Below, in pieces: positions 1 through 10,071 of a DNA stretch of 64,000 bases; position 1 is the stretch's first letter, and each line of letters begins with the position of its first letter. The stretch covers positions 204,998-268,997 of the forward strand of contig CABJBA010000006.1 of NCBI GenBank assembly GCA_902363735.1, given 5' to 3'. The notes under the pieces are model-generated. The model saw nothing but the letters and a program-made list of their open reading frames with translations, was not told the origin of the DNA and ran no database searches. A program made the translations under genes and the position numbers. The stretch comes from Clostridiaceae bacterium (GTDB lineage Bacteria > Bacillota > Clostridia > Lachnospirales > Lachnospiraceae).

Positions 1-2034
1 CGTATCCTCTATTATACTGGTGTAAATTACAAAATAGGTGATACTCATGAAGGTACTGCCACCATGGATTGGATGGAGCAGGAGCAGGAAAGAGGAATCA
101 CTATCACTTCAGCAGCAACAACCTGTCATTGGACCATGCATGAGAACAACAAGGTAAAGGCAGGCGCTCCGGAGCATCGTATCAACATCATTGATACTCC
201 AGGACACGTTGACTTTACTGTAGAGGTTGAGCGTTCCCTGCGTGTACTGGACGGCGCCGTAGGCGTGTTCTGTGCAAAGGGCGGCGTAGAGCCTCAGTCT
301 GAAAACGTATGGCGTCAGGCAGACACCTATAATGTACCCCGTATGGCATTCGTCAACAAGATGGATATTATGGGTGCAAACTTCTATGGTGCTGTTGACC
401 AGATCAAGAGCCGTCTGGGTAAGAATGCAATCTGCATTCAGCTTCCTATCGGCGCAGAAGATGAATTTAAAGGAATTATTGATCTGTTTGAAATGAAGGC
501 ATATATTTACAATGACGACAAGGGCGATGATGTAACGATCACCGAGGACCTTGGAGACATGAAGGATGATGCCGAACTTTACCGCTCTGAGCTGGTAGAG
601 AAGATCTGCGAGTTAGATGATGATTTAATGATGCAGTATCTGGAAGGGGAAGAGCCTTCTACAGAGGAATTAAAGAAAGCATTGAGAACAGCAACCTGCG
701 ATTGCAGAGCCATTCCTGTATGCTGCGGAAGCGCATACAGAAATAAGGGAGTTCAGAAGCTCCTTGATGCCGTTCTTGAATTTATGCCATCTCCTGTTGA
801 TATTCCTTCTATCAAGGGTGTTGATATGGATGGAAATGAGATCGAGAGACACTCTTCTGACGAAGAACCATTCTCCGCTCTTGCATTTAAGATTATGACA
901 GACCCCTTCGTTGGTAAGCTGGCATTCTTCCGCGTTTACTCCGGTATTATGAATTCCGGTTCTTATGTGCTGAATGCAACCAAAGGCAAAAAAGAGCGCG
1001 TTGGCCGTATCCTTCAGATGCATGCCAACAAGAGATCAGAGCTGGATAAGGTATATTCCGGTGATATCGCTGCAGCCGTTGGTTTTAAGCTGACAACAAC
1101 AGGCGATACTATCTGTGACGAGCAGCATCCGGTAATTCTGGAGTCCATGGAATTCCCAGAGCCTGTTATCGATATCGCTATCGAGCCTAAGACCAAAGCA
1201 GGTCAGGGTAAGATGGGCGAGGCTCTTGCAAAGCTCGCAGAAGAAGATCCTACCTTCCGTGCCAAGACCAACCAGGAAACTGGCCAGGTTATTATTTCCG
1301 GTATGGGTGAGCTTCATCTGGAGATCATTGTAGACCGTCTGCTTCGTGAGTTTAATGTAGAAGCTAACGTAGGTGCTCCTCAGGTTGCTTACAAGGAGAC
1401 CTTTACAAGAACTGTTGAGGTTGACAGCAAGTATGCAAAGCAGTCCGGCGGACGTGGTCAGTACGGACATTGTAAGGTTCGCTTTGAGCCCATGGAGGCC
1501 AATGGCGAAGAATTATTTAAATTTGAGTCTAGTGTTGTAGGTGGTGCTATTCCTAAGGAATATATTCCAGCAGTTGGTGCGGGTATTCAGGAAGCTACAA
1601 AATCCGGTATTCTGGGCGGTTTCCCTGTACTTGGCGTAAAAGCAACTGTATACGACGGTTCCTATCATGAGGTTGACTCCAGTGAAATGGCATTCCACAT
1701 TGCTGGTTCCATGGCGTTTAAAGATGCCATGAACAAGGGCGGTGCCATTCTTCTTGAGCCGATCATGAAAGTGGAAGTAACCATGCCGGAAGATTATATG
1801 GGCGACGTTATCGGTGATATTAACTCCCGACGCGGCCGTATCGAAGGTATGGAGGATATCGGCGGCGGAAAGATGGTTAAAGCATTTGTACCGTTGTCAG
1901 AGATGTTCGGCTACTCCACTGACTTACGTTCCAGAACACAGGGACGCGGCAACTACTCTATGTTCTTTGAGAAATATGAGTCAGTGCCAAAGAGTGTACA
2001 GGAAAAAGTTCTTGCTGAAAAGAAGGGCAAATAA
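1..2034 (+). CDS. fusA: Elongation factor G, 5'-truncated by the window edge
   Basis: Translocation GTPase of the ribosome. The frame is open from base 1 and about 677 residues are present; the first ~28 residues with the P-loop (G1) lie outside the window. Visible are the switch region RGITI, the G3 motif DTPGH, the G4 motif NKMD and the long C-terminal domains III-V, including GGRGQYGH and the conserved SRRGRIEGM segment. The first in-window ATG at 64 is internal, not the real start. It is followed 154 nt later by tuf, the usual end of the str operon. The truncation is only a window artefact. Confidence 0.97.
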   Translation, partial: RILYYTGVNYKIGDTHEGTATMDWMEQEQERGITITSAATTCHWTMHENNKVKAGAPEHRINIIDTPGHVDFTVEVERSLRVLDGAVGVFCAKGGVEPQSENVWRQADTYNVPRMAFVNKMDIMGANFYGAVDQIKSRLGKNAICIQLPIGAEDEFKGIIDLFEMKAYIYNDDKGDDVTITEDLGDMKDDAELYRSELVEKICELDDDLMMQYLEGEEPSTEELKKALRTATCDCRAIPVCCGSAYRNKGVQKLLDAVLEFMPSPVDIPSIKGVDMDGNEIERHSSDEEPFSALAFKIMTDPFVGKLAFFRVYSGIMNSGSYVLNATKGKKERVGRILQMHANKRSELDKVYSGDIAAAVGFKLTTTGDTICDEQHPVILESMEFPEPVIDIAIEPKTKAGQGKMGEALAKLAEEDPTFRAKTNQETGQVIISGMGELHLEIIVDRLLREFNVEANVGAPQVAYKETFTRTVEVDSKYAKQSGGRGQYGHCKVRFEPMEANGEELFKFESSVVGGAIPKEYIPAVGAGIQEATKSGILGGFPVLGVKATVYDGSYHEVDSSEMAFHIAGSMAFKDAMNKGGAILLEPIMKVEVTMPEDYMGDVIGDINSRRGRIEGMEDIGGGKMVKAFVPLSEMFGYSTDLRSRTQGRGNYSMFFEKYESVPKSVQEKVLAEKKGK

Positions 2035-2188
2035 TCCTAACTGGTTTTCCATGGATTCCGTGCACACAAGTCTGCTCGGAATCCATCAAATAGGCTTGAA
2101 AATAGTGCACAAATAGCATATAATAAAAAACAGCCTAACATATAAACAAAGCTCGGAAAAGAGCTTAAATTAAGGAGGACGTTATAAA

Positions 2189-3382
2189 ATGGCTAAAGCT
2201 AAGTTTGAAAGAAACAAAACACATTGTAACATCGGCACCATCGGTCACGTTGACCATGGTAAAACAACTTTAACAGCCGCTATCACAAAGACTCTTCATG
2301 AAAGATTAGGTACTGGACAGGCAGTAGCTTTCGAGAATATCGATAAGGCTCCGGAAGAGAGAGAGCGTGGTATCACAATCTCCACTTCTCACGTTGAGTA
2401 CGAGACAGCCAACAGACACTATGCACACGTTGACTGCCCAGGACATGCTGACTACGTTAAGAACATGATTACTGGTGCTGCTCAGATGGACGGCGCTATT
2501 CTGGTTGTAGCTGCTACAGATGGTGTTATGGCTCAGACAAGAGAGCACATCCTTCTTTCCCGTCAGGTAGGCGTTCCTTACATCGTTGTATTCATGAACA
2601 AGTGTGATATGGTTGACGATGCAGAGCTGCTTGAGCTTGTAGACATGGAAATCCGTGAGCTGTTAGATGAGTATGAATTCCCAGGTGATGACACACCAAT
2701 CATCCAGGGTTCTGCATTAAAGGCTCTTGAAGATCCCAGCAGTTCTTGGGGCGATAAGGTTCTTGAATTAATGGAAGCAGTAGATACTTGGATTCCAGAT
2801 CCTTTACGTGAAACAGATAAGCCATTCTTAATGCCTATCGAGGACGTATTCTCCATCACAGGCCGTGGTACTGTTGCTACTGGTAGAGTAGAGCGTGGTA
2901 CATTACACGTTTCTGACGAAGTTGAAATCGTTGGTATTCAGGAAGAAACACGTAAGGTTGTAGTAACTGGTATTGAAATGTTCCGTAAGCTGCTTGACGA
3001 GGCTCAGGCTGGTGATAACATCGGCGCACTTCTTCGTGGTGTTCAGAGAACTGACATCGAAAGAGGACAGTGTCTGGTTAAGCCAGGTTCTGTAAAGTGC
3101 CATAAGAAGTTTACCGCTCAGGTTTACGTTTTAACAAAAGATGAAGGTGGACGTCATACTCCTTTCTTCAACAACTACAGACCTCAGTTCTATTTCAGAA
3201 CAACTGACGTAACAGGCGTTTGCGATCTTCCAGAAGGCGTAGAGATGTGTATGCCTGGTGATAACGTAGAAATGTCCGTAGAGCTGATTCACCCAATCGC
3301 TATGGAGCAGGGTCTTCGTTTCGCTATCCGTGAAGGCGGCCGTACAGTAGGTTCAGGTAGAGTTGCTACTATCGTTGAGTAA
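2189..3382 (+). CDS. tuf: Elongation factor Tu
   Basis: GTPase that delivers aminoacyl-tRNA to the ribosome. 397 residues, the normal family length. G1 GHVDHGKTT, switch I RGITI, G3 DCPGH and G4 NKCD are all intact, followed by the two beta-barrel domains. The start has a strong Shine-Dalgarno (AAGGAGG, near 2173). Last gene of the str operon here, closed by a clear intrinsic terminator a few bases downstream. Confidence 0.98.
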   Translation: MAKAKFERNKTHCNIGTIGHVDHGKTTLTAAITKTLHERLGTGQAVAFENIDKAPEERERGITISTSHVEYETANRHYAHVDCPGHADYVKNMITGAAQMDGAILVVAATDGVMAQTREHILLSRQVGVPYIVVFMNKCDMVDDAELLELVDMEIRELLDEYEFPGDDTPIIQGSALKALEDPSSSWGDKVLELMEAVDTWIPDPLRETDKPFLMPIEDVFSITGRGTVATGRVERGTLHVSDEVEIVGIQEETRKVVVTGIEMFRKLLDEAQAGDNIGALLRGVQRTDIERGQCLVKPGSVKCHKKFTAQVYVLTKDEGGRHTPFFNNYRPQFYFRTTDVTGVCDLPEGVEMCMPGDNVEMSVELIHPIAMEQGLRFAIREGGRTVGSGRVATIVE

Positions 3383-3390
3383 TTAAAATC

Positions 3391-3429
3391 AAAGCCGAAT
3401 CCTTTGTTTTCAAGGGATTCGGCTTTTTT
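3391..3429 (+). terminator. Intrinsic terminator after tuf
   Basis: A 12-bp stem (AAAGCCGAATCC pairing with GGATTCGGCTTT) with a ~12-nt loop runs into a T7 tract. It separates the str operon from the following accessory genes, although the next start codon lies only about 20 nt beyond, so read-through may feed that gene. Confidence 0.9.
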
Positions 3430-3448
3430 ACCGTTAGGAGGAGTGTTT

Positions 3449-4246
3449 ATGAAATTATTTATAAGTGCCGATATCGAAGGTTGCGCAGGGGTCAGTTTTG
3501 CAGAAGAAACTCATAAAAATGAAGAGTGCTACAAAAAATATGCAGATCAGATGACAAAGGAAGTTCTTGCAGTCTGTGAGGCTGCTTATAAGGCGGGAGC
3601 AAAAGAAATAGTAGTAAAAGACGGACACGGAGATGCCTCCAACATTAATCCCCTGTCTATGCCCTCTTATGTGACCCTGATCCGGGGGAAAAGCGGACAC
3701 CCATACAATATGATGTTTGGTCTGGATTCCAGTTTCGACGCAGTTCTATATATCGGCTATCACGCTGCTGCAGGAAATCCTGAATTCACCTTAAGCCATA
3801 CATCCACAGGCAACAGCAGACAGATATTGTTAAACGGCAAAATTATGAGTGAGTTTCTCCTTAACAGCTATACAGCAGCTTCTTTAGGAGTGCCTGTTAT
3901 ATTCATATCCGGTGACGAAGCTATCTGCAGCTCTGCAAAGAAAATGGTTCCTGGTCTTTCTGCTGTGATTACCAAGAAAGGAACGGGAGGTTCCACCTAT
4001 TGCCTTTCTTCGGAAAAGGTCATAGAGGAATTAAAGACAAAGACAAAGGAGGCCCTGCAAAATATTGGCCGGTGTAATATGAATCTGCCGGAATCCTTTG
4101 AATACACAGTGTCCTACAAGGATTGGAAAAAAGCATATCAGATGTCATTTTTTCCGGGAATGGAATCTGTAGATACTTTTACAAATCGTTTAAGAACAGA
4201 GAACTGGTTCGATGTTGTGACTGCCCACTGCTTTGTAGTATATTGA
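3449..4246 (+). CDS. M55 family D-aminopeptidase (DppA-like)
   Basis: Zinc D-aminopeptidase related to Bacillus DppA, which releases N-terminal D-amino acids from peptides such as murein-derived D-Ala-D-Ala. 265 residues from the ATG at 3449, chosen over an in-frame upstream start at 3404 because TTAGGAGG sits just before it. DppA-type residues are present: D8 and E10 in SADIEG, H60 in KDGHGD, H105 in GYHAAAG, H117 in SHTSTGN (nucleophile position) and E135. No own promoter was recognised; the gene lies directly behind the tuf terminator. It opens a run of cell-envelope genes. The family assignment is firm; the substrate is inference. Confidence 0.88.
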   Translation: MKLFISADIEGCAGVSFAEETHKNEECYKKYADQMTKEVLAVCEAAYKAGAKEIVVKDGHGDASNINPLSMPSYVTLIRGKSGHPYNMMFGLDSSFDAVLYIGYHAAAGNPEFTLSHTSTGNSRQILLNGKIMSEFLLNSYTAASLGVPVIFISGDEAICSSAKKMVPGLSAVITKKGTGGSTYCLSSEKVIEELKTKTKEALQNIGRCNMNLPESFEYTVSYKDWKKAYQMSFFPGMESVDTFTNRLRTENWFDVVTAHCFVVY

Positions 4247-4283
4247 ATAATACAGCCTATTTTTGAATGTCATAAATTGTCTA

Positions 4284-4312
4284 TTGATGGCGCCGCTGCT
4301 TTGTGGTACCAT
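4284..4312 (+). promoter_or_regulatory. Possible sigma-A promoter of the LtaS-like gene
   Basis: TTGATG, 17-bp spacer, TACCAT; about 37 nt upstream of the start codon. The -10 matches only 4 of 6 consensus positions. Confidence 0.45.
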
Positions 4313-4348
4313 TAAATTATTCTGATATAGAAAAAGAGGATATTTTAC

Positions 4349-6217
4349 GTGATGAGAGAACGGCTGTTAAAGTGGTGTAAAAACGCAGGAGTTTTTATAA
4401 CCACTGTCATTATGCTTTTGATTCCCTGCGCATCTTATATTCTGTTTGAGTATGTAACCGGCAATTTATCTGCAATTCCCCCCTTTATGGCTGTTTTGAA
4501 TATAGGCTGGATCTATCTGCTGTATCTTACTGTATTTGCAGTCAGCGGAAGTACCGGAACCGGAATTTCCTTGACTGCAGTGTTTCTCTATCTTGTTTCT
4601 GCGGCGGAATACCTGGTTACCAGCTTTCGGGGAAGGCCTATCATGATCTGGGATGTACTGGCCCTGCGGACTGCATTGAGTGTGGCGGGAAATTATGAAT
4701 TTGTTCTGACAAAGGAAATGTATATTGCCTTTCTGGGGGTACAGGCAATTTGCCTCTTTGGTTTTTTGTCCTCCAGACGGGTGAAGGGCAGAAAAAGGCG
4801 GCTGATTCTTGCAGGAGGAAGTGCAGGTGTGCTGGTCAGCTTCAGCATGTGGTTTTATACCGCTCTTATTCCTGCCAAGGGCCTCGAAATCAACATGTGG
4901 GAAGTTAATGAAACTTATGAGGAGTATGGATATGTGCTTTCAACAGCGGTTTCCTTCAATTACATGGTACAAAAAAAACCCAAAGGTTATAATTTTTCAA
5001 AGGTAAAGCAGATTTACGATAACGTAAGGGAAGAGAACCAGGTTCTTCTGGCCCAGGCAGGAGAAAGTGATGTGGAAACGGAAGAAAACACAACTCCGGT
5101 TAACATTATATGTATTATGAATGAAAGTCTGTCCGAACTGAAAACTGCAGGCAGCTTTGAGACCAATCAGGAATACTTTCCCTTCATGAACAGCTTAAAA
5201 GAAGATACTGTCAAGGGCAGTCTCGCTGTTCCGGTATTTGGTTCCCTGACCAGTAACTCAGAATATGAGTTTTTAACCGGAAATTCTATTGCTCTGCTTC
5301 AAGCCAACAGCATTGCTTATCAGTTCAACGTGAAGCCTAATACATATAGTCTTGTGAGCACCTTAAAGAGCCAGGGTTATGAGACTGTTGCCATGCACCC
5401 ATACCCAAGAGAAAACTGGAACCGGCAGGAAAGCTACCGCAACCTGGGAATGGATGAATTTTGGGCTATAGAAGATTATGAAGGCAGCGAGGAGCTGAGA
5501 AACTACATCAGTGATAAAGCGGATTACCAGAAACTGATCGAACGGGTGGAATTTAAAGAAAATCCGGAGGATAAGCTGTTTATATTTAATGTGACCATGC
5601 AAAATCACGGAGGCTATGAGACGGCTTATGATAACTTCGATCAGGAAGTGTGGCTGACCGGAAGCCTGAAAGGTAAATATCCTAAGACTGATCAGTATTT
5701 ATCACTTATGAAACGGTCAGATGAGGCCTTGGAATACCTGATTTCTTATTTTAAACAAAGTGATGAGCCTACTATGATTGTCCTCTTTGGTGATCATCAG
5801 CCCAGTGTGGAGGATGAATTTTTTGATGATATTGCAGGAACGACAAGCAGCCTTGTATCCAATGAAGACCGCCTCATGTGGTATCAGACTCCATTTTTTA
5901 TATGGACCAATTATGAGAGCCAGGCAGAAGAAAAAGGAAAATTAGGGGCCATATACTTAGGTTCGGAATTGTTAAAAAGAGCTAATGTCCAGATGACACC
6001 TTACCAGCAGTTTCTTCTGTCCATGGAAGAGATTTTTCCGGTGGTTCATCCCATTGGCTGCTATGACAAGGAAGGCACCTATTATTCATGGGAAGCATTA
6101 AGGGCACTGGAAAATCCTTATCGGGATCTGATTGCCAGATATGAGTATCTGGTGTATAATCACACCTTTGACGGAAAGAAATACAAAGAAATGTTTTCCC
6201 TGGATGCAGGTAAATAA
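4349..6217 (+). CDS. LTA synthase-like membrane sulfatase-fold phosphotransferase
   Basis: Membrane enzyme of the LtaS/YfgF-like sulfatase superfamily, which transfers phosphoglycerol or similar groups on the outer face of the membrane. 622 residues: about five hydrophobic segments in the first ~180, then an extracellular catalytic domain. Key positions line up with LtaS: NES at 258-260 (metal Glu), T301 in SLTSNSEYEF (nucleophile position), H420 in QNHGG and D482-H483 in FGDHQPS (metal ligands). Start at 4349, with a second ATG immediately after; the RBS is AAAGAGG. Whether it makes lipoteichoic acid or decorates another polymer cannot be decided from sequence. Confidence 0.85.
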   Translation: MMRERLLKWCKNAGVFITTVIMLLIPCASYILFEYVTGNLSAIPPFMAVLNIGWIYLLYLTVFAVSGSTGTGISLTAVFLYLVSAAEYLVTSFRGRPIMIWDVLALRTALSVAGNYEFVLTKEMYIAFLGVQAICLFGFLSSRRVKGRKRRLILAGGSAGVLVSFSMWFYTALIPAKGLEINMWEVNETYEEYGYVLSTAVSFNYMVQKKPKGYNFSKVKQIYDNVREENQVLLAQAGESDVETEENTTPVNIICIMNESLSELKTAGSFETNQEYFPFMNSLKEDTVKGSLAVPVFGSLTSNSEYEFLTGNSIALLQANSIAYQFNVKPNTYSLVSTLKSQGYETVAMHPYPRENWNRQESYRNLGMDEFWAIEDYEGSEELRNYISDKADYQKLIERVEFKENPEDKLFIFNVTMQNHGGYETAYDNFDQEVWLTGSLKGKYPKTDQYLSLMKRSDEALEYLISYFKQSDEPTMIVLFGDHQPSVEDEFFDDIAGTTSSLVSNEDRLMWYQTPFFIWTNYESQAEEKGKLGAIYLGSELLKRANVQMTPYQQFLLSMEEIFPVVHPIGCYDKEGTYYSWEALRALENPYRDLIARYEYLVYNHTFDGKKYKEMFSLDAGK

Positions 6218-6258
6218 AAAGACAGTGAGAAGAATTCCTTTTTCTCACTGTCTTTTTA
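6216..6258. terminator. Bidirectional terminator between convergent genes
   Basis: AAAAAGACAGTGAGAA and TTCTCACTGTCTTTTT form a long stem with A and T runs on opposite sides, so it can stop transcription from both the LtaS-like gene and the subtilase. Confidence 0.9.
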
Positions 6259-6259
6259 T

Positions 6260-7558
6260 TTACTGCCAGGTAAGGGCAGCGTGAGCATCCAAAAGACCTC
6301 CGCTTACCATCTTTCCAGTAAGGCTGTCCATTTTTCTGCTGGAATTTAAGAGAATCTTTTTAACATCCCCCAGTGAAATATCCTGCCTGTAAGAATAGAT
6401 CATAGCAGCTACACCGGTTACCATAGGCGCAGCCATGGAGGTTCCGCTCATGAAGCCGTAAGTATCTCCCGGAATGGTACTCAGGATAAAACTGCCCGGT
6501 GCTGCGATATCCACACTGAGGGCGCCGAAGTTGGAGTCCTTGCTCAAACTTCCGTCAAATAGAATGTTGGCTACGGAAATTATGTTGTCATAGGGGAGAG
6601 AGGCCGGATAAACCGGATAAATATCTGTATCGTATCCAAGACCTGACACCCCGCCGTTCCCGCAGGAAACCACAAAAAGCATGGAAGAATCCCTGATTGT
6701 CTGATCCAGTTCCGGGCTGTATGAGGTAGTTCCCATACTCAAGTTGCAGATGGAAGCCCCCATTGCCTCTGCATAGCGTATGGCCTGGACCACCGCTTCA
6801 GGTGAACCGGCCCCATCTTCACCGCCTAAGGCTTTTAAGGACATAAGCTTTACATAGTTGTTGTCGGTGATTCCAGCTATGCCGTAAGAACCTCTGTCAG
6901 CGCCGATAGTACCTGCCGCATGAGTTCCATGGCTGTCCTCATTGCCAATGAAAACCTGATTGTTTCCTGAATAAAAGTTCCAGCCGTAAATGTCATCCAC
7001 ATATCCGTTGCCGTCATTATCAATGCCGTCGCCGTCGATCTCTCCGGGATTGGTCCACAATGCATTTTTAAGTTCCTGATGATGAATATCAATACCGGTG
7101 TCAATAATGGCGACAGTAACAGATCGCTTTGATTCAGCCTGGTCATACAGCTTCCAGGCGGGTTGTATGGCAATGTCTATGCCTGAAACAGCCCGGGTAA
7201 CAATAGATTTGTAATCGTCCGGTCCTGGCTTTGGGATTCCGATGCCCACTCCAGATCTTCTCTGGCTGTAGTTCTGGTCTACGGTCCGGAATTTGTTCTG
7301 CAGTTCTATGAGACGGAACTCACCGTCATTTTTGAGCCCCCACTGATAGGTGGAAAACTCATCGGTTGGAGATAAGTTTACAAGGCCCGGGCCAATAGCC
7401 GTTGCCTGAAGGGCCTGTCCTTTGTATGAGGAAAACACTTGAAGCGCCCTGGCCGGATTTTCCGGGCTGTTTTTTTCAAAAACAGAACTGCTTGAAAAGG
7501 ATAGGCCTGCAATCAGAACTGCTAGAGAAAGACAGGCGGCGCGGGTTACTTTTTTCAT
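6260..7558 (-). CDS. Secreted subtilisin-like serine protease (S8)
   Basis: Exported endopeptidase. 432 residues with a signal peptide (MKKVTR then a hydrophobic stretch to ~23), a pro-region, and a peptidase S8 domain from ~145. Catalytic triad D153 (IIDTGID), H210 (DSHGTH) and S374 (GTSMAAP); oxyanion N301 (SCGNGG). Residues 174-189 hold a calcium-loop-like run rich in Asp and Gly (DGDGIDNDGNG). RBS AAGGAG before the ATG. An extended -10 (TGgTATAAT, near 7604-7612) lies upstream on the same strand. Divergent from the acyltransferase gene. Its role, possibly wall protein turnover or a spore-associated function, is not shown by sequence. Confidence 0.93.
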   Translation of the reverse strand: MKKVTRAACLSLAVLIAGLSFSSSSVFEKNSPENPARALQVFSSYKGQALQATAIGPGLVNLSPTDEFSTYQWGLKNDGEFRLIELQNKFRTVDQNYSQRRSGVGIGIPKPGPDDYKSIVTRAVSGIDIAIQPAWKLYDQAESKRSVTVAIIDTGIDIHHQELKNALWTNPGEIDGDGIDNDGNGYVDDIYGWNFYSGNNQVFIGNEDSHGTHAAGTIGADRGSYGIAGITDNNYVKLMSLKALGGEDGAGSPEAVVQAIRYAEAMGASICNLSMGTTSYSPELDQTIRDSSMLFVVSCGNGGVSGLGYDTDIYPVYPASLPYDNIISVANILFDGSLSKDSNFGALSVDIAAPGSFILSTIPGDTYGFMSGTSMAAPMVTGVAAMIYSYRQDISLGDVKKILLNSSRKMDSLTGKMVSGGLLDAHAALTWQ

Positions 7559-7714
7559 GGTTATTTTCTCCTTAATTGGAAATCAATGGTCAATATTGCT
7601 CCTATTATACCATAAACTGTACAAGACATAATGAAAAAATATGTGAAAAATATTTTAATTTTTACGGTATTTTGCTGAAAATTCCTGTTTCATCAAAAAG
7701 ACCGGGAAAACAAT

Positions 7715-7744
7715 TTGATAAAGACTCTTTCTCTGTGATAAAAT
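7715..7744 (+). promoter_or_regulatory. Sigma-A promoter of the acyltransferase gene
   Basis: TTGATA, 18-bp spacer, TAAAAT, ending 23 nt before the start codon. Confidence 0.6.
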
Positions 7745-7767
7745 ATATGAAGAGTAAGGAGGCCCCT

Positions 7768-8805
7768 ATGGAAGAAAAGCAATTTCGTAATAAAGTTATC
7801 TGGTTTACATTTTTTTACAGTCTTTTGGTCATATGGGTTCATTCCTACAATGCGGTGCTTTTTTTGGGCAGCACAAGATCCGGATATCAGATGGACTGGC
7901 TGGAACGACTTTTGGGAAATACTGCGTCCCAAATTGCTGTGCCTGGCTTTTTCCTGATTTCCTCTTATCTCTTTTTTAGGGGATTTACGCTGGAAAGGCT
8001 TTTGGAGAAATGGAAATCCAGAACGAAAAGTGTATTGATTCCCTATGTGGTGTGGAATCTCCTTTACTACCTGGGATATGTGGTGGGAAGCCGGATTCCC
8101 TATTTGTCCGAGGTGATCGGAAAGGGTAAGGTGCCTTTTTCTTTTTCAGGAGCCTGGGATGCTGTTCTTAATTATACTTATAATTATGTGTTCTGGTATT
8201 TGCATCAATTGATTTTGCTTATTTTTCTGGCTCCCCTGATTTATATGATGATGAAAACCTGGCAGCTTGGCTGCTTGTTTTTAGGAGGGATTTTTGCGGC
8301 TATCTATATGGGAGGGTATTTGCCGTTTTTAAACCTGGATGCTCTTTTTTATTATTCCTTTGGAGCCTTTGCCTCCATTCATGGAAAACAGGTGGCAGAA
8401 GGAAAATGGAACAGAGGCCGGTTTGGGGTGGGTTGTGTTCTTCTTGCAGCAGCAATTTTTCTATACAGGTTTGATTTTCCAGGAAACTTAAAAGGAGAAA
8501 TGGCAGCATCTGCGGTGTGCTTTCGCATTTTAACTCCTGGAGGTCTGTGGCTTCTTGCTCCGGAAGGAGTTCTTACAGAAGCCAAGGACTGGATGAAACA
8601 GAATTTTTTTCTGTATGCAGCTCACTTTGCTATTGTAAGACTGGTTAACAAAACGGGAGCATTGCTGCTCCCGTCTGTTCCGATTATTCCTTTTTTGTTG
8701 TATCTCTTTATGCCGGTCTTATGTGTGGTTTTAAGTTACCAGACAGGGCGGCTGTTACGGTGGCTTTTGCCGCCCTTATGGCAGGTGGTAAACGGAGGCA
8801 GATAA
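7768..8805 (+). CDS. Integral membrane acyltransferase (acyltransferase 3 family)
   Basis: 345 residues from the ATG at 7768, which has AAGGAGG directly upstream; an in-frame upstream start at 7576 lacks a ribosome site and would read through the promoter. About ten hydrophobic segments and an early His in VIWVHSYNA, the position of the family's catalytic His, fit the OatA/WecH-like acyltransferase 3 fold, which O-acylates wall polymers, exopolysaccharide or sugars. The acceptor is unknown. It sits in the envelope island and converges tail-to-tail with the next gene (4-nt gap, no visible terminator). Confidence 0.75.
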   Translation: MEEKQFRNKVIWFTFFYSLLVIWVHSYNAVLFLGSTRSGYQMDWLERLLGNTASQIAVPGFFLISSYLFFRGFTLERLLEKWKSRTKSVLIPYVVWNLLYYLGYVVGSRIPYLSEVIGKGKVPFSFSGAWDAVLNYTYNYVFWYLHQLILLIFLAPLIYMMMKTWQLGCLFLGGIFAAIYMGGYLPFLNLDALFYYSFGAFASIHGKQVAEGKWNRGRFGVGCVLLAAAIFLYRFDFPGNLKGEMAASAVCFRILTPGGLWLLAPEGVLTEAKDWMKQNFFLYAAHFAIVRLVNKTGALLLPSVPIIPFLLYLFMPVLCVVLSYQTGRLLRWLLPPLWQVVNGGR

Positions 8806-8809
8806 AACC

Positions 8810-9676
8810 TTAAGACTCAGCCCACCATCTGCCCGATGCCCCGCAGGGGAGGAGGAGGCCTGGGTTTGTGACGGGAAGGCCTACTTCCTGGGCCTGAACA
8901 GTGCCGCCGAATTTCTTTCCTACTTCAAGAGAAATCATGTAGGACAACACGGAGGGAGCCAGGCCCGTGGTATAGGAATTTATGAGGAAAAACAAAGGTT
9001 CAGGGGACAGAAGCTGGGCACATAAGCTGACAAAGGGGTGAATCGAATCTTCGATCTTCCAGATCTCACCCTTTGGACCTCTGCCATAAGAAGGCGGGTC
9101 CATGATAATAGCATCATAGCGGGTGCCCCTGCGGATTTCCCTTTCCACAAATTTTAAGCAGTCATCCACAATCCAGCGGATAGGAGAAGATTCCAGGTTA
9201 GAGGAACGGGCATTTTCTTTAGCCCAACCTACCATTCCCTTGGAGGCATCTACATGAGTGACTGAAGCTCCTGCCTTTGCTGCAGCCAATGTGGCTCCTC
9301 CGGTGTAGGCAAAGAGGTTAAGAACCTTGATGGGTCTTCCTGCCTGTTTTATCTTTTCGCTGAACCAGTCCCAGTTTGCAGCCTGCTCCGGAAATATTCC
9401 GGTATGCTTAAAGCTGAAGGGCTTTAATTGAAAGGTCAGTTCCTTATAGCTGATACTCCATTGTTCAGGAAGGTTGAAAAATTCCCATTCTCCCCCTCCT
9501 TTGGCACTTCGGTGATAATGGCCGTTCATCTTTTTCCAGCCAGCCTCTGTTTTTGGAGTGGACCAGATGACCTGAGGATCAGGACGCACAAGGATATATT
9601 TCCCCCAGCGCTCCAGTTTTTCTCCTTCTGAACAATCTATTACTTCATAATCTTTCCAGCCGTCAGCAATCCACAT
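8810..9676 (-). CDS. Class I SAM-dependent methyltransferase, RlmI/RlmK-type
   Basis: 288-residue Rossmann methyltransferase. The SAM-binding motif is LNLFAYTGGATLAAAKAGA (~120-138), followed by HVDASKGMVGWAKENA, and the catalytic-type motif is MDPPSYGRG. This layout is that of the RlmI/RlmK 23S rRNA cytosine/guanine methyltransferase group, but the N-terminal PUA domain of RlmI is absent or very short. RBS AAAGGA; a full sigma-A promoter lies upstream. Substrate inferred only from family. Confidence 0.8.
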   Translation of the reverse strand: MWIADGWKDYEVIDCSEGEKLERWGKYILVRPDPQVIWSTPKTEAGWKKMNGHYHRSAKGGGEWEFFNLPEQWSISYKELTFQLKPFSFKHTGIFPEQAANWDWFSEKIKQAGRPIKVLNLFAYTGGATLAAAKAGASVTHVDASKGMVGWAKENARSSNLESSPIRWIVDDCLKFVEREIRRGTRYDAIIMDPPSYGRGPKGEIWKIEDSIHPFVSLCAQLLSPEPLFFLINSYTTGLAPSVLSYMISLEVGKKFGGTVQAQEVGLPVTNPGLLLPCGASGRWWAES

Positions 9677-9747
9677 GTTGTGTTGTCCTTTCTTGTACTT
9701 CCTGTTAGCCTGTCCTTTTTATAGGCAGAGCCAATTGAACTTCCTCA

Positions 9748-9776
9748 ATTATACTGGATGGAGGGGAGAGCGTCAA
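9748..9776 (-). promoter_or_regulatory. Sigma-A promoter of the methyltransferase gene
   Basis: On the minus strand: TTGACG, exactly 17 bp, TATAAT, about 70 nt before the ATG. Confidence 0.8.
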
Positions 9777-9816
9777 GAAATTGCTTATAAACAATTCCTC
9801 TTCTGTTTTCAAAAAT

Positions 9817-9845
9817 CACCCCTTGTCTATGTGTCCTATATAATA
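9817..9845 (+). promoter_or_regulatory. Sigma-K-like promoter of the Cys-rich peptide gene
   Basis: CACC (9817-9820), 16 bp, TATATAATA (9837-9845). This fits the late mother-cell sporulation consensus mACm-N16-CATAnnnTA except for T instead of C at the first -10 base. The same layout occurs before the Cys-rich genes at 51 kb. Confidence 0.55.
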
Positions 9846-9877
9846 TAGTATAATTCTAAATGATGAGGTGTGAAGAT

Positions 9878-10030
9878 ATGTGTTGTTTTCGTATAGGATT
9901 CTCTGCCGGTACCTGCGGCTGTAATTATTGGTGTAACTGGGGAATTAACGGAGGAGGCTGCTGCAGGCAGTGGAACCAGGGGTGCTGCCGGTGCAGAAGA
10001 AATTGCTGCTGCCGTCGTTGTAACTGGTAA
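9878..10030 (+). CDS. 50-residue cysteine-rich peptide, unrecognised
   Basis: A small ORF of 50 residues with 14 Cys (28%), many as CC or CxC (the C-terminal third has CCRC and CCC), plus Trp, Arg and Gly. GAGGTG lies 7 nt before the ATG, a sigma-K-like promoter upstream and an intrinsic terminator directly after, so it is a complete monocistronic unit. No signal peptide or membrane segment. The composition resembles spore-coat or crust Cys-rich proteins or a metal-binding peptide; both are inference. A 74-residue reading frame on the opposite strand is a shadow. Confidence 0.75.
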   Translation: MCCFRIGFSAGTCGCNYWCNWGINGGGCCRQWNQGCCRCRRNCCCRRCNW

Positions 10031-10038
10031 ACATGAGT

Positions 10039-10071
10039 AAAAGCGGGGGTGATAAATCACGCCCGCTTTTA
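10039..10071 (+). terminator. Intrinsic terminator after the Cys-rich peptide
   Basis: AAAAGCGGG pairs with CCCGCTTTT around a TGAT/ATCA inner stem, 8 nt past the stop codon. Confidence 0.85.

Noticed and set aside
1814..2116. 100-residue plus-strand frame overlapping the end of fusA
   Set aside because: It lies in another frame of a highly conserved EF-G region and has no ribosome site.
9836..10060. 74-residue minus-strand frame over the Cys-rich peptide
   Set aside because: It has no ribosome site, and its composition simply mirrors the Cys codons of the plus-strand gene, which has its own RBS, promoter and terminator.
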